Shown piece by piece: positions 25,418-35,200 of a stretch of 64,000 bases of DNA. The position numbers and the translations under genes are program-made. A model generated the notes under the pieces. That model was given only the letters and a program-made list of their open reading frames with translations. It searched no databases and was not told where the DNA came from. Each line of letters begins with the position of its first letter. Within the stretch, counting starts at the first letter, position 1. Source of the stretch: JALYTY01 sp964546935 (GTDB taxonomy: Bacteria; Vulcanimicrobiota; Vulcanimicrobiia; Vulcanimicrobiales; Vulcanimicrobiaceae); contig CAZJLJ010000009.1 of assembly GCA_964546935.1 (NCBI GenBank), positions 1 through 64,000 on the forward strand, in the 5' to 3' direction.

Positions 25418-26962
25418 GTGGTTCTATTGGACAATGGGCACGTCTATAGGTTTGATGCGACCCTCCGGCGTTTTATACGCCATCGAAACGTGCTCATCGA
25501 GAACGGGAAAATTGTTGCGCTCGATTGCGATTTGCCTTCCGGCGCAGCGCATTACGATCTTGGCGGTGCAACGGTTCTTCCCGCTTTCGCCGATTGTCAT
25601 GTGCACTTAGCCGGCACTGGGTATGCGATCGGCGAGCGCGATCTCTCCGAAGTCCGTTCTTACTCGGAATTCGAAGACGCAGTTGCCCGCATACCGCGCC
25701 AAGACGACGTCGTTTACGCCGGCCGGTACGACGATGCGTTGTGGATGGACGGCCGGAACGCCGACGGTGCGCCGCTCGAGCGTCATCATGCAAACGCGCG
25801 AGCGATGGTGGTGCGAGTCGATTCGCATTCTTCCATCGTGAACCGCGCTACGCTTGCATGGCTCGATTTTCCAAGCGAGATTCAGGGTCTAGAGCTCGAC
25901 GAAGATAGTATTCCAACCGGACGCTTGTTTTTGGATGCTAACTGGCGGGCTCAGTCGCGTTTTATAGAGAGTTTCTCTGAACGATTCGTACGCGACGCGG
26001 AGCGACGGGCCGTCGAGCTCGCCCACCGCCGCGGCATCGTCCATTTGCATGCACAGCTAATCGGTAGAAGCAGAGACGGCTACGCAGCGGACGTGGAATT
26101 TCTTCGTTCGCTGCCTGCGAAGATTCATCCGAAAATCTGCGAACCCGACGCAATGCTCGCACACCAATTGGGCTTACCGACGATTGGAGGCGACGTCTTT
26201 CTCGACGGTTCGATCGGCAGTTACACCGCCGCTTTGCACGCTCCGTACGAAGGCACAAACCTTCGCGGTGAATTGCGTTTTAGCGATGACGCAATCTTTG
26301 AGTATTTTGCGCGCGCCGAAGAACTTGGTATCGCAGCGGGCGTGCATGCTATCGGCGACGCTGCAATCGATCAATGCATTCGGACGTGGCGCCAAGTTTT
26401 GGGCGGCAAGCCTTCGGAGCTTGGAACGCGTCACTTCATCGAGCACTTCGAAATGGCGAGCGAAGCGCAGATCGATGCCTGTGCCGACATGAACATCTAT
26501 TTATCGATGCAGCCGCAGTTCGATGCAGCGTGGGGCGCGCCGGGCGGAATGTACGACCAGCGCTTGGGTCAGGAGCGTGCGCACAAAATGAACGATTTCG
26601 CTAGAATCGTGCGATCGGGTGCGATCTTATGCGGCGGCGCGGATAGTCCGGTCTGTGACTTGAATGCGTTAGCCGGATTGCAGGCTGCTGTCGATCATCA
26701 TCAACCAACGCACCGTATAAATGCGCACGACGCGCTCGCAATGTATACCGTGAACGCGGCGCGCTTCGGCTACGTGGAAAACGAGACAGGGAACTGTGAG
26801 CCGGGACTCGCGGCCGACCTCGTGGTGCTCGACCGCGACCCGCTTAACGGTGACTCTTCCGGCGCGCCGTCTTCCGCTGCGTCGTTTTCGTCGTCGTCCG
26901 TTTTGCAGACGTGGATCGACGGGACGATTGTGTACGACGCGACGAACGGCTCCTTCCGGTAG
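25418..26962 (+). CDS. Amidohydrolase family protein (YtcJ-like)
   Basis: A 514-residue metal-dependent hydrolase. The N-terminal beta-sandwich strand NVLIENGKIVAL is followed by the metal motif HVHL (about residue 61), GLELDEDSIPTGRL, IVHLHAQL, GVHAIGDAAID and GADSPV, all as in the YtcJ group. Substrate unknown. The GTG at 25418 is chosen because longer in-frame extensions run back into the divergent protease gene. The C-terminal region has a Ser-rich insertion (about residues 480-495) before the closing strand. Confidence 0.83.
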   Translation: MVLLDNGHVYRFDATLRRFIRHRNVLIENGKIVALDCDLPSGAAHYDLGGATVLPAFADCHVHLAGTGYAIGERDLSEVRSYSEFEDAVARIPRQDDVVYAGRYDDALWMDGRNADGAPLERHHANARAMVVRVDSHSSIVNRATLAWLDFPSEIQGLELDEDSIPTGRLFLDANWRAQSRFIESFSERFVRDAERRAVELAHRRGIVHLHAQLIGRSRDGYAADVEFLRSLPAKIHPKICEPDAMLAHQLGLPTIGGDVFLDGSIGSYTAALHAPYEGTNLRGELRFSDDAIFEYFARAEELGIAAGVHAIGDAAIDQCIRTWRQVLGGKPSELGTRHFIEHFEMASEAQIDACADMNIYLSMQPQFDAAWGAPGGMYDQRLGQERAHKMNDFARIVRSGAILCGGADSPVCDLNALAGLQAAVDHHQPTHRINAHDALAMYTVNAARFGYVENETGNCEPGLAADLVVLDRDPLNGDSSGAPSSAASFSSSSVLQTWIDGTIVYDATNGSFR

Positions 26963-27098
26963 GCTCGCGTCCGAACTCTTTGCGCAATTCGTCCTTCGCG
27001 GACTCCAAAACGTCTCTTTGTTTCTTCGGCAGATTTTTGCCGGCGCGATTGATATAGAACGTTAGCATCGACATCGCCGAGCGGTACGGATCGGTTTC
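26844..27098 (-). pseudogene. DUF3175-like C-terminal fragment with a basic tail
   Basis: From the end of the mrp gene, the minus strand encodes ETDPYRSAMSMLTFYINRAG, then KNLPKKQRDVLESAKDELRKEFG, which matches the C-terminal half of the DUF3175 family as I know it. The conserved N-terminal half is absent: the upstream frame runs inside mrp and looks unrelated. A Lys/Arg/Ser/Thr-rich tail of about 35 residues follows, antisense to the amidohydrolase 3' end. The first in-frame ATG (27074) lacks a ribosome site. It may be a truncated remnant, or a short live gene with a start at 27074. Confidence 0.5.
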
Positions 27099-28191
27099 AA
27101 ATAATGGAGATCGTCTCTTTGGGTTTGGGATGAGCTTCCAACTGTTGAAGCAGCATGCCGGCCAGTTGATCGCAAATCGGGTCGTCGATCTCTTCGACGC
27201 GGCCTTCATCGGCGAGCGCGGCTTTGTGCGGATCGATCGGAATGCGCGCGAGGACGGGCGCCTGTGCTAACTCCGCAACGCGGTCTGCGTAGGAAGGCCC
27301 GAAGATTTCATACTTTTTGCCCGTATCCGGCGCAACGAAATACGACATATTTTCGACGACGCCGAGAACGGGTTTCTTCAGTTGATGAACCAAGTTCGCG
27401 GCTTTGCGAACGATCATCGTTGCAAGCGCTTGCGGCATGGTGACGAGCACGACTCCGTCGATGCTCAACGATTGAAGAACCGTGAGCGGCGCATCCGATG
27501 TGCCCGGCGGAAGATCGATCAACAGCACGTCGAGATCGCTCCACAGCACCTGTTCGTAGAATTGACGAATGACGCCGGAGAGAATCGGTCCGCGCCAAAT
27601 CATCGCGGTGTCTTCTTTGTCGGTAAGCAGGTTCGAGCTGACTACTTCAATCGCGCTTCGCGAAACCGCCGGAACCATTAGCGGTTGCGGATTCCCTTGC
27701 GGCGTTTTGGGGGCGTTTGGATCCGCTTCGATTGCAAGCGGCGTATGTAACCCGAAGAGTTTCGGAATCGATGGTCCGGTGATGTCGCCATCCAAAATGC
27801 CGACCGAAAGATGCCTGCGCCGCAGTCCAAGTGCAAGCAACGCCGTTACCAGCGATTTGCCTACTCCACCTTTTCCGGACATTACCGGAACGACGTGTTT
27901 GATGCGTGCGCGTCCTGTGAACGCTCCCGGAGCGCGACGGTTCGGGCGCCGGTCTTCATTGGGAATGAGCGGAACGAATCCGGAGAGACGTGCCTGCCCT
28001 AGCGCAGCGACGATCGGTTCGATCCGCAGCCCGTGTGCTTTTGCGCCCTGCTCGATCGTTTCGTATTTGCTCACGCCGCAGCCCGAGCAGCCTAGCCCAA
28101 ACTGCGTCAGCACGTCGGCGGCTATGGGCAGCTGCTTGACGAGCTCGCTTATATTGGTCTCCGGCGTGATCTCGATTTCTATGTGCGGCAT
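27097..28191 (-). CDS. Mrp/NBP35 (ApbC) family P-loop ATPase with N-terminal DUF1858 domain
   Basis: A 364-residue Fe-S cluster carrier-type ATPase. Residues 1 to about 65 form a DUF1858-like domain with Cys35-Ser-Gly-Cys38. The MRP domain has the deviant Walker A SGKGGVGKS (105-113), DGDITGPSIP and LLIDLPPGTSD. The usual cluster-binding CPxC after ENMSYF is replaced by APDT (287-290), so the canonical bridging cluster site is missing. The start has AAGG 4 nt from ATG. Monocistronic or leading into the DUF3175 fragment. Confidence 0.87.
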   Translation of the reverse strand: MPHIEIEITPETNISELVKQLPIAADVLTQFGLGCSGCGVSKYETIEQGAKAHGLRIEPIVAALGQARLSGFVPLIPNEDRRPNRRAPGAFTGRARIKHVVPVMSGKGGVGKSLVTALLALGLRRRHLSVGILDGDITGPSIPKLFGLHTPLAIEADPNAPKTPQGNPQPLMVPAVSRSAIEVVSSNLLTDKEDTAMIWRGPILSGVIRQFYEQVLWSDLDVLLIDLPPGTSDAPLTVLQSLSIDGVVLVTMPQALATMIVRKAANLVHQLKKPVLGVVENMSYFVAPDTGKKYEIFGPSYADRVAELAQAPVLARIPIDPHKAALADEGRVEEIDDPICDQLAGMLLQQLEAHPKPKETISII

Positions 28192-28252
28192 GACGCCTTA
28201 GTTTACCAACAAAGAACGCTAGATCGATGCCTGGCACGTCGCAGGGGGAGCG

Positions 28253-29098
28253 GTGATCAACTCTCGAGATCTCATTCTGCTAGCCGCAGCGAGACTTTCG
28301 GTGCCGGGCCGGCGCCTTCGCGCCCTCGCTCGCGGCGACGACGCGCCCTTGCGAGAATGGATTGCGGGCGACTCGGCTCGACGTATCGGCCACGCACGAG
28401 CAGATGCTCAGCGGACCGCTGCGGCGCTCCAAACGTTGGGTGCACGGATCGTCGCGATCGGCGATGCGGATTATCCGCAGCAATTTCTGCAGTTGTCCGA
28501 TGCCCCCGCGTTCCTATGCGTGCGTGGGAAACTTCCGTCAAGTGGCATCGCGATAGCCGGTAGCCGTACGCCGCCGCCGGAAGCTGCAACTTTTGCATAC
28601 GAGTTTGCGCGCGCCCTAAAAGAGGCGGTGATCAGCGGACTTGCACTAGGGGTTGATGCGGCCGCACACCGAGGCGCGCTTTCAGCTGCAATGCCGACGG
28701 TTGCGTACGTTGGCCACGGCTTTGGTGCCACGTACCCACCGGAACACGGCGAACTGGAGAATGCAATTGTCGCGAGCGGCGGCGCAATCGCGACGGAACG
28801 CCTTCCGGGGGAATCCGTCACGCGCTGGTCCTTGGTAAAGCGCGACCGTTTGCAAGCCGCGCACGCTCGCGTGGTGGTGATGGTTTGCAGCGAAGTGGAC
28901 GGCGGCGCAATGCATACGCTGAAGTTTGCACGCGAACTCGGCCGCCGTTGCTACGTCGTTCGCCCGCCGCAGATCGGCTCGCAGGGTGAGCGATTCTGGG
29001 CCGGGAACGTGCGTGCGCTTGCGGAGGGTGCAACAGCGCTGCCGCTAGACGTGAACGAGGCAATTCGAATTCTCCATGGACATCGCAACAACGATTGA
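28253..29098 (+). CDS. dprA: DNA-processing protein DprA-like
   Basis: A 281-residue Rossmann-fold protein of the DprA/Smf family, which binds incoming single-stranded DNA and loads RecA during transformation. The motifs IAIAGSRTPPPEA, SGLALGVDAAAHRGAL, GFGATYPPEHGEL and VKRDRLQAAHARVVVM match the family core. The C-terminal winged helix is absent. The GTG start has GGGGGAG 2 nt upstream. Its end overlaps the next gene by 23 bp. Confidence 0.85.
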   Translation: MINSRDLILLAAARLSVPGRRLRALARGDDAPLREWIAGDSARRIGHARADAQRTAAALQTLGARIVAIGDADYPQQFLQLSDAPAFLCVRGKLPSSGIAIAGSRTPPPEAATFAYEFARALKEAVISGLALGVDAAAHRGALSAAMPTVAYVGHGFGATYPPEHGELENAIVASGGAIATERLPGESVTRWSLVKRDRLQAAHARVVVMVCSEVDGGAMHTLKFARELGRRCYVVRPPQIGSQGERFWAGNVRALAEGATALPLDVNEAIRILHGHRNND

Positions 29099-30359
29099 TC
29101 GCGCGCAGGCCGTCCTTGCCGGCGGCTGCGATTCGCCGGTGCGCTCGGGCTGGGGCGTAGGCGGCCCAATGTTCGTCCAGCACGCTGCAAGCGGAGCATA
29201 CGCCTTCGATGAATCCGGACGGCGCTATATCGATTACATCATGGCGTACGGGCCGCTGCTCTTCGGACACACGCATCCCGCTCTAGTCACTGGGCTCGAT
29301 GAGATCGCGCGCAACGGCTTCGTATGGGGAACGACGCATCCCGAAGAAATTCGTCTTGCAGAACGCATTCGCGCGTATTTGCCCTCGATGGAAAGAATGC
29401 GTTTCGTTTCGACCGGGACGGAAGCGGTAATGAGCGCCATTCGTGTCGCGCGGGCATTCACGCGGCGTAACTTGATTTTGAAATTCGCGGGTAATTATCA
29501 CGGGCATTTCGATTTAGCGCTTTTGAACGCCGGAGCATCCGCGCATACGTCCGACGCTCAAGCCTCCGGAATTCCCGAAGGTGTGATGAGTGACGTCGTG
29601 GTCGCCCGTTACAACGATTTGCAAAACGTGGACGAACTGTTGCGCGGCCGGGAAAACGATCTCGCCGCTATCATCGTGGAGCCGATCGTCGGCAATATGG
29701 GGTATGTCACCCCGGTTCAAGGTTTTTTACAAGGACTACGCGAGCGCTGCGAACGCTACGGCTCGCTGTTGATCTTCGACGAAGTCATAACGTGGTTGCG
29801 TTTCGGATTGCACGGCGCACAGGCACGCTGCGTCATTAAGCCCGATATGACTGCTATTGGAAAAATCATGGGCGGCGGTGCGCCGATCGCGGCGTTCGGT
29901 GGACGCGAAGATGTAATGGCCGTGCTGGCCCCGTCCGGCGCGACATTTACCGGCGGCACGCATGGCGGAAATCCTTTCTCTGTTGCAATGGCGCATCGAG
30001 TTTTTGATTTGCTCGAGGAGCACCCGCAGTACTACGGATACATGAATGCGCTCGCCCAACGGCTCGCGGACGGCATCCGCACCATCTTCGCAAAGCGCGA
30101 GCTCCCATACGCGGTAGTGCAGCACGAGTCGATTGTGGATTTCAAGTTCCGCTCGGGGCCGCCAACGCGCAATTACGACGACGCGCTGCGCGCGGATAGG
30201 AAGTTATATAGCGCCTACTATCACGCTATGCTGGAGCGGAATATTTTATTGCCGCCGTCACAAAATGAAGTCATGTTCGTTTCCACCGCTCACAGCATGA
30301 ATGACATCGATGTGACGCTAGGTGCAATCGAAGGCTCGCTCGACACCACGCATAAATAA
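29076..30359 (+). CDS. hemL: Glutamate-1-semialdehyde 2,1-aminomutase-like class III aminotransferase
   Basis: A 427-residue PLP enzyme. SPVRSGW, YIDYIMAYGPLLFGHTHP, STGTEAVMSAIRVAR and NYHGHFD match the HemL family; the PLP lysine is in IGKIMGGGAPIAAFGGR (about residue 263). HemL makes 5-aminolevulinate for heme. Sequence departures such as MAYGPL and a divergent C-terminus leave open a related aminomutase or aminotransferase. No other hem genes are near. Overlaps dprA by 23 bp. Confidence 0.78.
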   Translation: MDIATTIDRAQAVLAGGCDSPVRSGWGVGGPMFVQHAASGAYAFDESGRRYIDYIMAYGPLLFGHTHPALVTGLDEIARNGFVWGTTHPEEIRLAERIRAYLPSMERMRFVSTGTEAVMSAIRVARAFTRRNLILKFAGNYHGHFDLALLNAGASAHTSDAQASGIPEGVMSDVVVARYNDLQNVDELLRGRENDLAAIIVEPIVGNMGYVTPVQGFLQGLRERCERYGSLLIFDEVITWLRFGLHGAQARCVIKPDMTAIGKIMGGGAPIAAFGGREDVMAVLAPSGATFTGGTHGGNPFSVAMAHRVFDLLEEHPQYYGYMNALAQRLADGIRTIFAKRELPYAVVQHESIVDFKFRSGPPTRNYDDALRADRKLYSAYYHAMLERNILLPPSQNEVMFVSTAHSMNDIDVTLGAIEGSLDTTHK

Positions 30360-30415
30360 AAGTCAAGAGAATATTTAGTGACATCCGCGTGCCATTTAAC
30401 TAAGCTTGTAGTTGC

Positions 30416-31960
30416 ATGGCGAAGACACCGGTGTCGCAGAACGTATCCGCGGATCGGGGCGTCGATGAACATCACGTGCGGCGCCTCCTATCGGCGGCCC
30501 GGCGCGCCGACCCGTTACGCCGAGATGCGCTCGCCGACGAATTGCAACGCATCACGGAAAGCGCAAACATCGGTGAGGCGCTCAAGAAGCTCGTAGAGCT
30601 GACGTTCAAAGACCTGGGACACATGGGCTCGCGCCTGAGCGAACTAATCTTGCGCTCAGATCTCGACGGTACGCTTTCGTTCACCGAAGTGGCCTCGCGC
30701 ATGGGCCTATCATTGCGCCAATTCTTTCGGTACCGCGCTCGTGCCGTGGAGATGTTAACCGCGGAGCTGCGCGTGTTGATGCGCCATCCACCGGAGCCCA
30801 CGGATACGCTGGGCTTTCTTTTCGATACGTTGCTCAATTGGAATCCGGCCGGAGCGCTGGAGGTTTTTTCGGCTTCATCAGCCCCGACGTTCGAACTGGA
30901 TGCGATCCGTACGTTAAAGGCCTTTGCTGAAACGGCGCGTGAGATTCCGGCTGCGATTTTTGAGAAGGCGCAAAAAATGTCGCCGGCACTTGCCTATGGC
31001 ATTCGCGCGCAACAGCGAGCCGCGTTCGGTGAAAGCGAAGGCGCTGAAGAAGACCTCCGCAGGGGCGAGAGCGCGCTGCATTCCATTGCCGATCCGGCTC
31101 TTCGGCGCACCGTGCAGCGAGAGATTTTGCAAGGTCGTTTCTTGCTCGCGCGCAATGCCGGCAATGCGGGACCGTTCTATCGCATGCTCCACCTTTCGTC
31201 GAGTTTGAGCGTCGAGCTGGATCTGCACGAATCGATCAATGTTTTAGAGGCTGCCTGTTACGCCGGCGACTTAGGGAACATCGAGTATGAAGTTAAACGC
31301 GTAATGCTTGCCGCACAGCGATCGCACGATACGCTATCCGCTGCCCGTCTCTGCCTGATATCTGCTATTGCGATCGCATGGTACGGCGACTTACGCCGTG
31401 CGCGGCAACTCGCGTATGCAGCCGGCATCGCCGCGCAGCACCACGTGTGGATCTCGCACGACGCGTGGATTTTCGATAAGCGTATGGCGCTGATCTCGGG
31501 TATCGCACGCGCCGGTTCGGACGTGCCCGGTGATCTTCCCGAAAGCTCGTGGCACCATACGATGACGAACGCCGTTGTTGCACGGCAGCTATTGGCGCAG
31601 CGACGGCTTATGGAGAGCCGCACCTTGTCGATGCAATCTCTTGCGACGGCCCGAGAACGTGGATACCAAGCGTTAGCGGCTTACAACGATTGCACGCTGG
31701 GGGCAATAGACGGTGTAGAGGGCCGGGTATCCGACGAACGCGACCGGTACCTGCGCGCATGGCGATGGTTCACGAAGGCGAAAGACTTCATCATTGGACT
31801 CGATCTATTCACGCCGCCGAACGCCAACTGGCGCGAAATCGGCGTTTTTTCGTTGAACGAGATCGGCCTTGAAGAAAACGCGCTGAACTCCGCCCAAACG
31901 AGAGAAGAACTCTCCGTCTTAATACCGCTGACCGAAAGACATGGCTGGATTGCTAAATAA
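30416..31960 (+). CDS. Large HTH regulator with TPR-like helical C-terminal region
   Basis: A 514-residue soluble protein. An HTH-like segment SFTEVASRMGLSLRQFFRYR (about residues 85-104) is preceded by SELILRSDLDGTL and followed by about 390 residues of alpha-helical repeats (repeated AxxxGxxxxA patterns), resembling activators with a TPR sensor. No kinase or receiver domain is visible. It lies directly upstream of the two giant receptor genes on the same strand, so it is a candidate local regulator of them, an inference from position alone. Confidence 0.55.
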   Translation: MAKTPVSQNVSADRGVDEHHVRRLLSAARRADPLRRDALADELQRITESANIGEALKKLVELTFKDLGHMGSRLSELILRSDLDGTLSFTEVASRMGLSLRQFFRYRARAVEMLTAELRVLMRHPPEPTDTLGFLFDTLLNWNPAGALEVFSASSAPTFELDAIRTLKAFAETAREIPAAIFEKAQKMSPALAYGIRAQQRAAFGESEGAEEDLRRGESALHSIADPALRRTVQREILQGRFLLARNAGNAGPFYRMLHLSSSLSVELDLHESINVLEAACYAGDLGNIEYEVKRVMLAAQRSHDTLSAARLCLISAIAIAWYGDLRRARQLAYAAGIAAQHHVWISHDAWIFDKRMALISGIARAGSDVPGDLPESSWHHTMTNAVVARQLLAQRRLMESRTLSMQSLATARERGYQALAAYNDCTLGAIDGVEGRVSDERDRYLRAWRWFTKAKDFIIGLDLFTPPNANWREIGVFSLNEIGLEENALNSAQTREELSVLIPLTERHGWIAK

Positions 31961-31989
31961 CCATAAATCGAGGCACGAAATAAAAACCA

Positions 31990-32025
31990 GTAGGGCGCTG
32001 CAGCACTTTTTGCTGCACGCCCTAC
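31990..32025 (+). terminator. Long hairpin after the HTH regulator
   Basis: GTAGGGCG and TGCAGCA (31990-32005, one bulged C between them) pair with TGCTGCA and CGCCCTAC (32011-32025): 15 bp with one bulge and a 5-nt loop. There is no T-run after it, but the strength and position indicate transcription ends here, separating the regulator from the receptor genes. Confidence 0.6.
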
Positions 32026-32108
32026 ACTCTATTGAGGGCTAATCAATGAGCACGTCCATAGTACGTCGCCGTCTTTGGCGTTTGCCTGGGGATGGCAGTT
32101 ACTTGGCA

Positions 32109-32137
32109 TTAAGGGCCGTTCTAAGGCGTGCTTAAGG
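32109..32137 (+). promoter_or_regulatory. Three helically phased TAAGG repeats before receptor 1
   Basis: TTAAGG (32109), CTAAGG (32121) and TTAAGG (32132) are spaced 12 and 11 bp and end 8 bp before the conserved leader box at 32146. This is a plausible activator array (OmpR/PhoB-like spacing). The counterpart before receptor 2 has three repeats of a different core at the same distance scale. Confidence 0.4.
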
Positions 32138-32145
32138 CATTTAGA

Positions 32146-32223
32146 TGTCAAAGTGATGCCATCGTGCGGGGGAGTAAGCGACCGGAGTTTTATCTTGATA
32201 GGGTGACGCGCGAGTCGCGTCAC
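32146..32223 (+). promoter_or_regulatory. Conserved leader element plus stem-loop of receptor 1
   Basis: A 38-nt block at 32146-32183 aligns without gaps to 36268-36305 upstream of receptor 2, with 31 of 38 identical bases including TGTCAAAGT, TGCCAT and the 12-nt GAGTAAGCGACC. After a shared TTTTATC, an 8-bp perfect stem-loop follows (GTGACGCG at 32203-32210 with CGCGTCAC at 32216-32223). The shared sequence plus a differing but paired stem suggests a structured 5' UTR or a promoter with an RNA hairpin. It does not match any riboswitch consensus I know. Confidence 0.55.
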
Positions 32224-32258
32224 GCATTTTGCACAACCTTTTTTAAGAAAGTACAACA

Positions 32259-35200
32259 ATGTGCAAACATCGACTTGTTGCGACGATCCAGGGTCGCACC
32301 GTCGATGCACGCGAGTTTGCTTCGCCAGGTAACATGGGCGCTGGCAGGCATCTCGCGTTCTATCGACCGCGTGGCCTTAGGATCAAAACGTTCGTTGCAG
32401 CTCTATTCCTAATTGCGGCGTTCCTAGTGAACATCACGGGAACGTGGGCCGGTACGACCGGCGGTTTAACTGGAAGTCTGACCGATGAAACCGGTAAGCC
32501 AATTGCCGCAGCTAAAGTTACTGCAACCTCTCCATCTCAAACAGCTACAACGGTAACAAACGCGAGAGGCGCTTTCACGTTCGTCTCGCTCGCTCCCGAT
32601 ACTTACACTGTCTCGGCGGAGAAGGACGGGTACAATCCCGTTTCTTACTCCGGCATTTCGGTCTTCGCCGATAACACTCAGGCTATTGCGCTTCGTACCA
32701 CCTCAGCGCTTAAGACGATCGCTAGCGTAACGTCGCGCGCCGCAGGAAACTTGGTAAAACCGGGCACCGTCTCCGACGTCTACTCGGTGAATGCGGCTAC
32801 CCAGAACGCCGTGCGCGGTTTGGGCGGCGGCGGATCGTTGAATAGCGCCTATTCCGGAATTGCCTCGGTTCCCGGCGTATTCGTACCGCAGGGCCAGCAA
32901 GGGTGGGCCCAATCCGTGTACGTTCGCGGCTCGAACTACACGCAAATCGGTTACGAATACGACGGCGTTCCCGTCCAACGTTCATTTGACTCGTATCCTG
33001 CGGCAACGCTCTCCGCATTAGGACAACAGGAGCTGCAGGTATACACGGGTGCCGCGCCGGGCGACGCTCAAAGCCAGTCGATCGGCGGGTTCATCAACCA
33101 GGTGATTCGCACCGGTACGTATCCCGGATATGCGACCGGCAGTGCGGACATCGGCACTCCGACCTTTTACCATAAAGCGTTGGTTGAAGCAGGCGGCGCG
33201 ATTCCCAATCGTCTCTTCAACTATTACGTTGGAATCGCGGGATACGATCAAGACTACCGTTATGTGGATAACTTCAACGGCACGTATCTCGATCCGACGT
33301 ACGGCACGGGCTACAACTTCATCGCGTCCGGCTGCAGCGGTGTTCATCCGTCCCTCGGATGTTACACGAACACCGCAGGCATTTTCTCGGCGTTTCCATT
33401 AGGCCCATTCGGTGAGGCCACGGGCCCCTTCGTCTATGGTCTTACATCGCATATTGCCGACCGCGAAATCGTTGCGAATTTCCATGTCGGCATTCCGCAC
33501 CATAAAGACGGTGGACGCGACGACATTCAGTTGCTTTACAACAACAGCTATCTCAAAACTCAGTATCCAGTCGCTCAGAACGACTGGACCTATGCTTCGA
33601 ATAATGTCATCAACGGCACCGCAACGTTCAACGGTGTGAATTTTCCAACGTGTACACCCGCGACATTCGGTGTGGTTGACTGCGCGACGCTTGGACCGGC
33701 GCAACAGCACTTCCTCGACCAGTCGGTGTTCACGGGTCCGGTCGGGTCCACGCTCACGCCCGCGATGATCGGCCAGGTCGCGCCATACTTCCAGCCGGGA
33801 AGCCCGACCAATCGGCTTTTCGATGCAAACACGCCGCTTGCTGAGCGCGATTACTACCAGAACGACGCATCGATCGTGAAAGTTCAGTACCAGAAGAACA
33901 TGGGCAGCAACGCGTACGCGCGTATCTTCGGGTATTCGTTCTACTCCGATTGGCTGCAGAAATCGCTTTCCGGCGCAACGATTACCGACAACCTTGCGGG
34001 TGTCGTTTCTCCGGACTACTCGGTTATCACGCACACGTATGGCGTGGTTCTTCAGGCTGCGGATCAAATCAACGAGCAAAACCTTGTAACGCTCTCCGGC
34101 GGATACTATCAGGCGAACACCATTCGTTGGAACAATGAATGGTATCTAAACGCGGCGCGCCCCACGATCGCTGTTGCGGTCGACTCTACAAATCCGACAA
34201 ACGGTATCTGCTACGGCGGAACCCCCGCAACCCCGGTTCCGCAAGCATGCAACAGTCGTACGGTCTGGAGATATGTGTTGGGGAATGTCGTGCCCGGCAC
34301 GAATACCGTAAATCCGCTCGTGCCCAACGCCACTTCTCCTGACATCAGCACGATTGGAACTGCTACGTGTGGCGGCGGCCCGTGCGAGTACTTCACAGTC
34401 GGCAGCGGATATCTAGGCCCGTATAATACCGTCACGCCGAAATTCACCAATGCAGTCCTCGAAGACACACTGCACCTCTTCAACGACAAACTGACGCTGA
34501 ATGCGGGCGTTCACTACGACGACTACCAATATGCGCTATCGAACACGACGGTCGCTCCGTCGTTCTTGCAACCTGCTGCGGCGGCGCGTACGCTCTACGC
34601 CAATTCATTCATGAATTGGTACTGCTTCAGTCCTATAACCGGATTGACCCAGCAACCTGCGGGCAGCACTCCCAGGACCTGTCCGGCGGGATCTTCGACC
34701 ACAACGTGGTCGAATGCGTCGGCGAGTGCGAACGACTATCACTTCTTCGAACCTCGAGCTGGTTTGACGTATACGGTCAATCCATTAAACGTCATTCGCG
34801 CTTCGTACGGAAAGTACACGCAGCCGGCAAATACGGCGTACCAGCAGTATCAAAACGCGAGCAACAACCTGCCGTTGGCGTCACCGAACAATGTGTTCTA
34901 CCAGTTCGGTTTCACCAACCCCGTGCACCAAGTCTCTCCTGAAATTTCTTATAACACCGACCTTTCATGGGAGCATCAATTCAAGGGCACGGATATGACG
35001 TTCAAGGTCACGCCGTATCAGCGCATAACTGATAATGCGATCTTCACCGTCTTGCTCGATCCGAAGACGAACTTCGTTTCCGGTGTCAACATCGGACGCG
35101 AGAACGCATTAGGCGTCGAGTTCCAATTCCAGAAGGGCGACTTCAGCCGCAACGGACTCGCGATGTTGCTCAACTATACGTACACTCACGAGACCGTAAA

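Noticed and set aside
32146..32223. Cobalamin, c-di-GMP or TPP riboswitch upstream of receptor 1
   Set aside because: The conserved boxes of these classes are not present; only the unassigned 38-nt element is shared with receptor 2.
32128..32412. A 94-codon frame over the start of receptor 1 containing QVTWALAG, considered as a separate small gene
   Set aside because: It starts inside the leader without a ribosome site and ends soon after the motif; better explained as a frameshifted remnant of a signal peptide.
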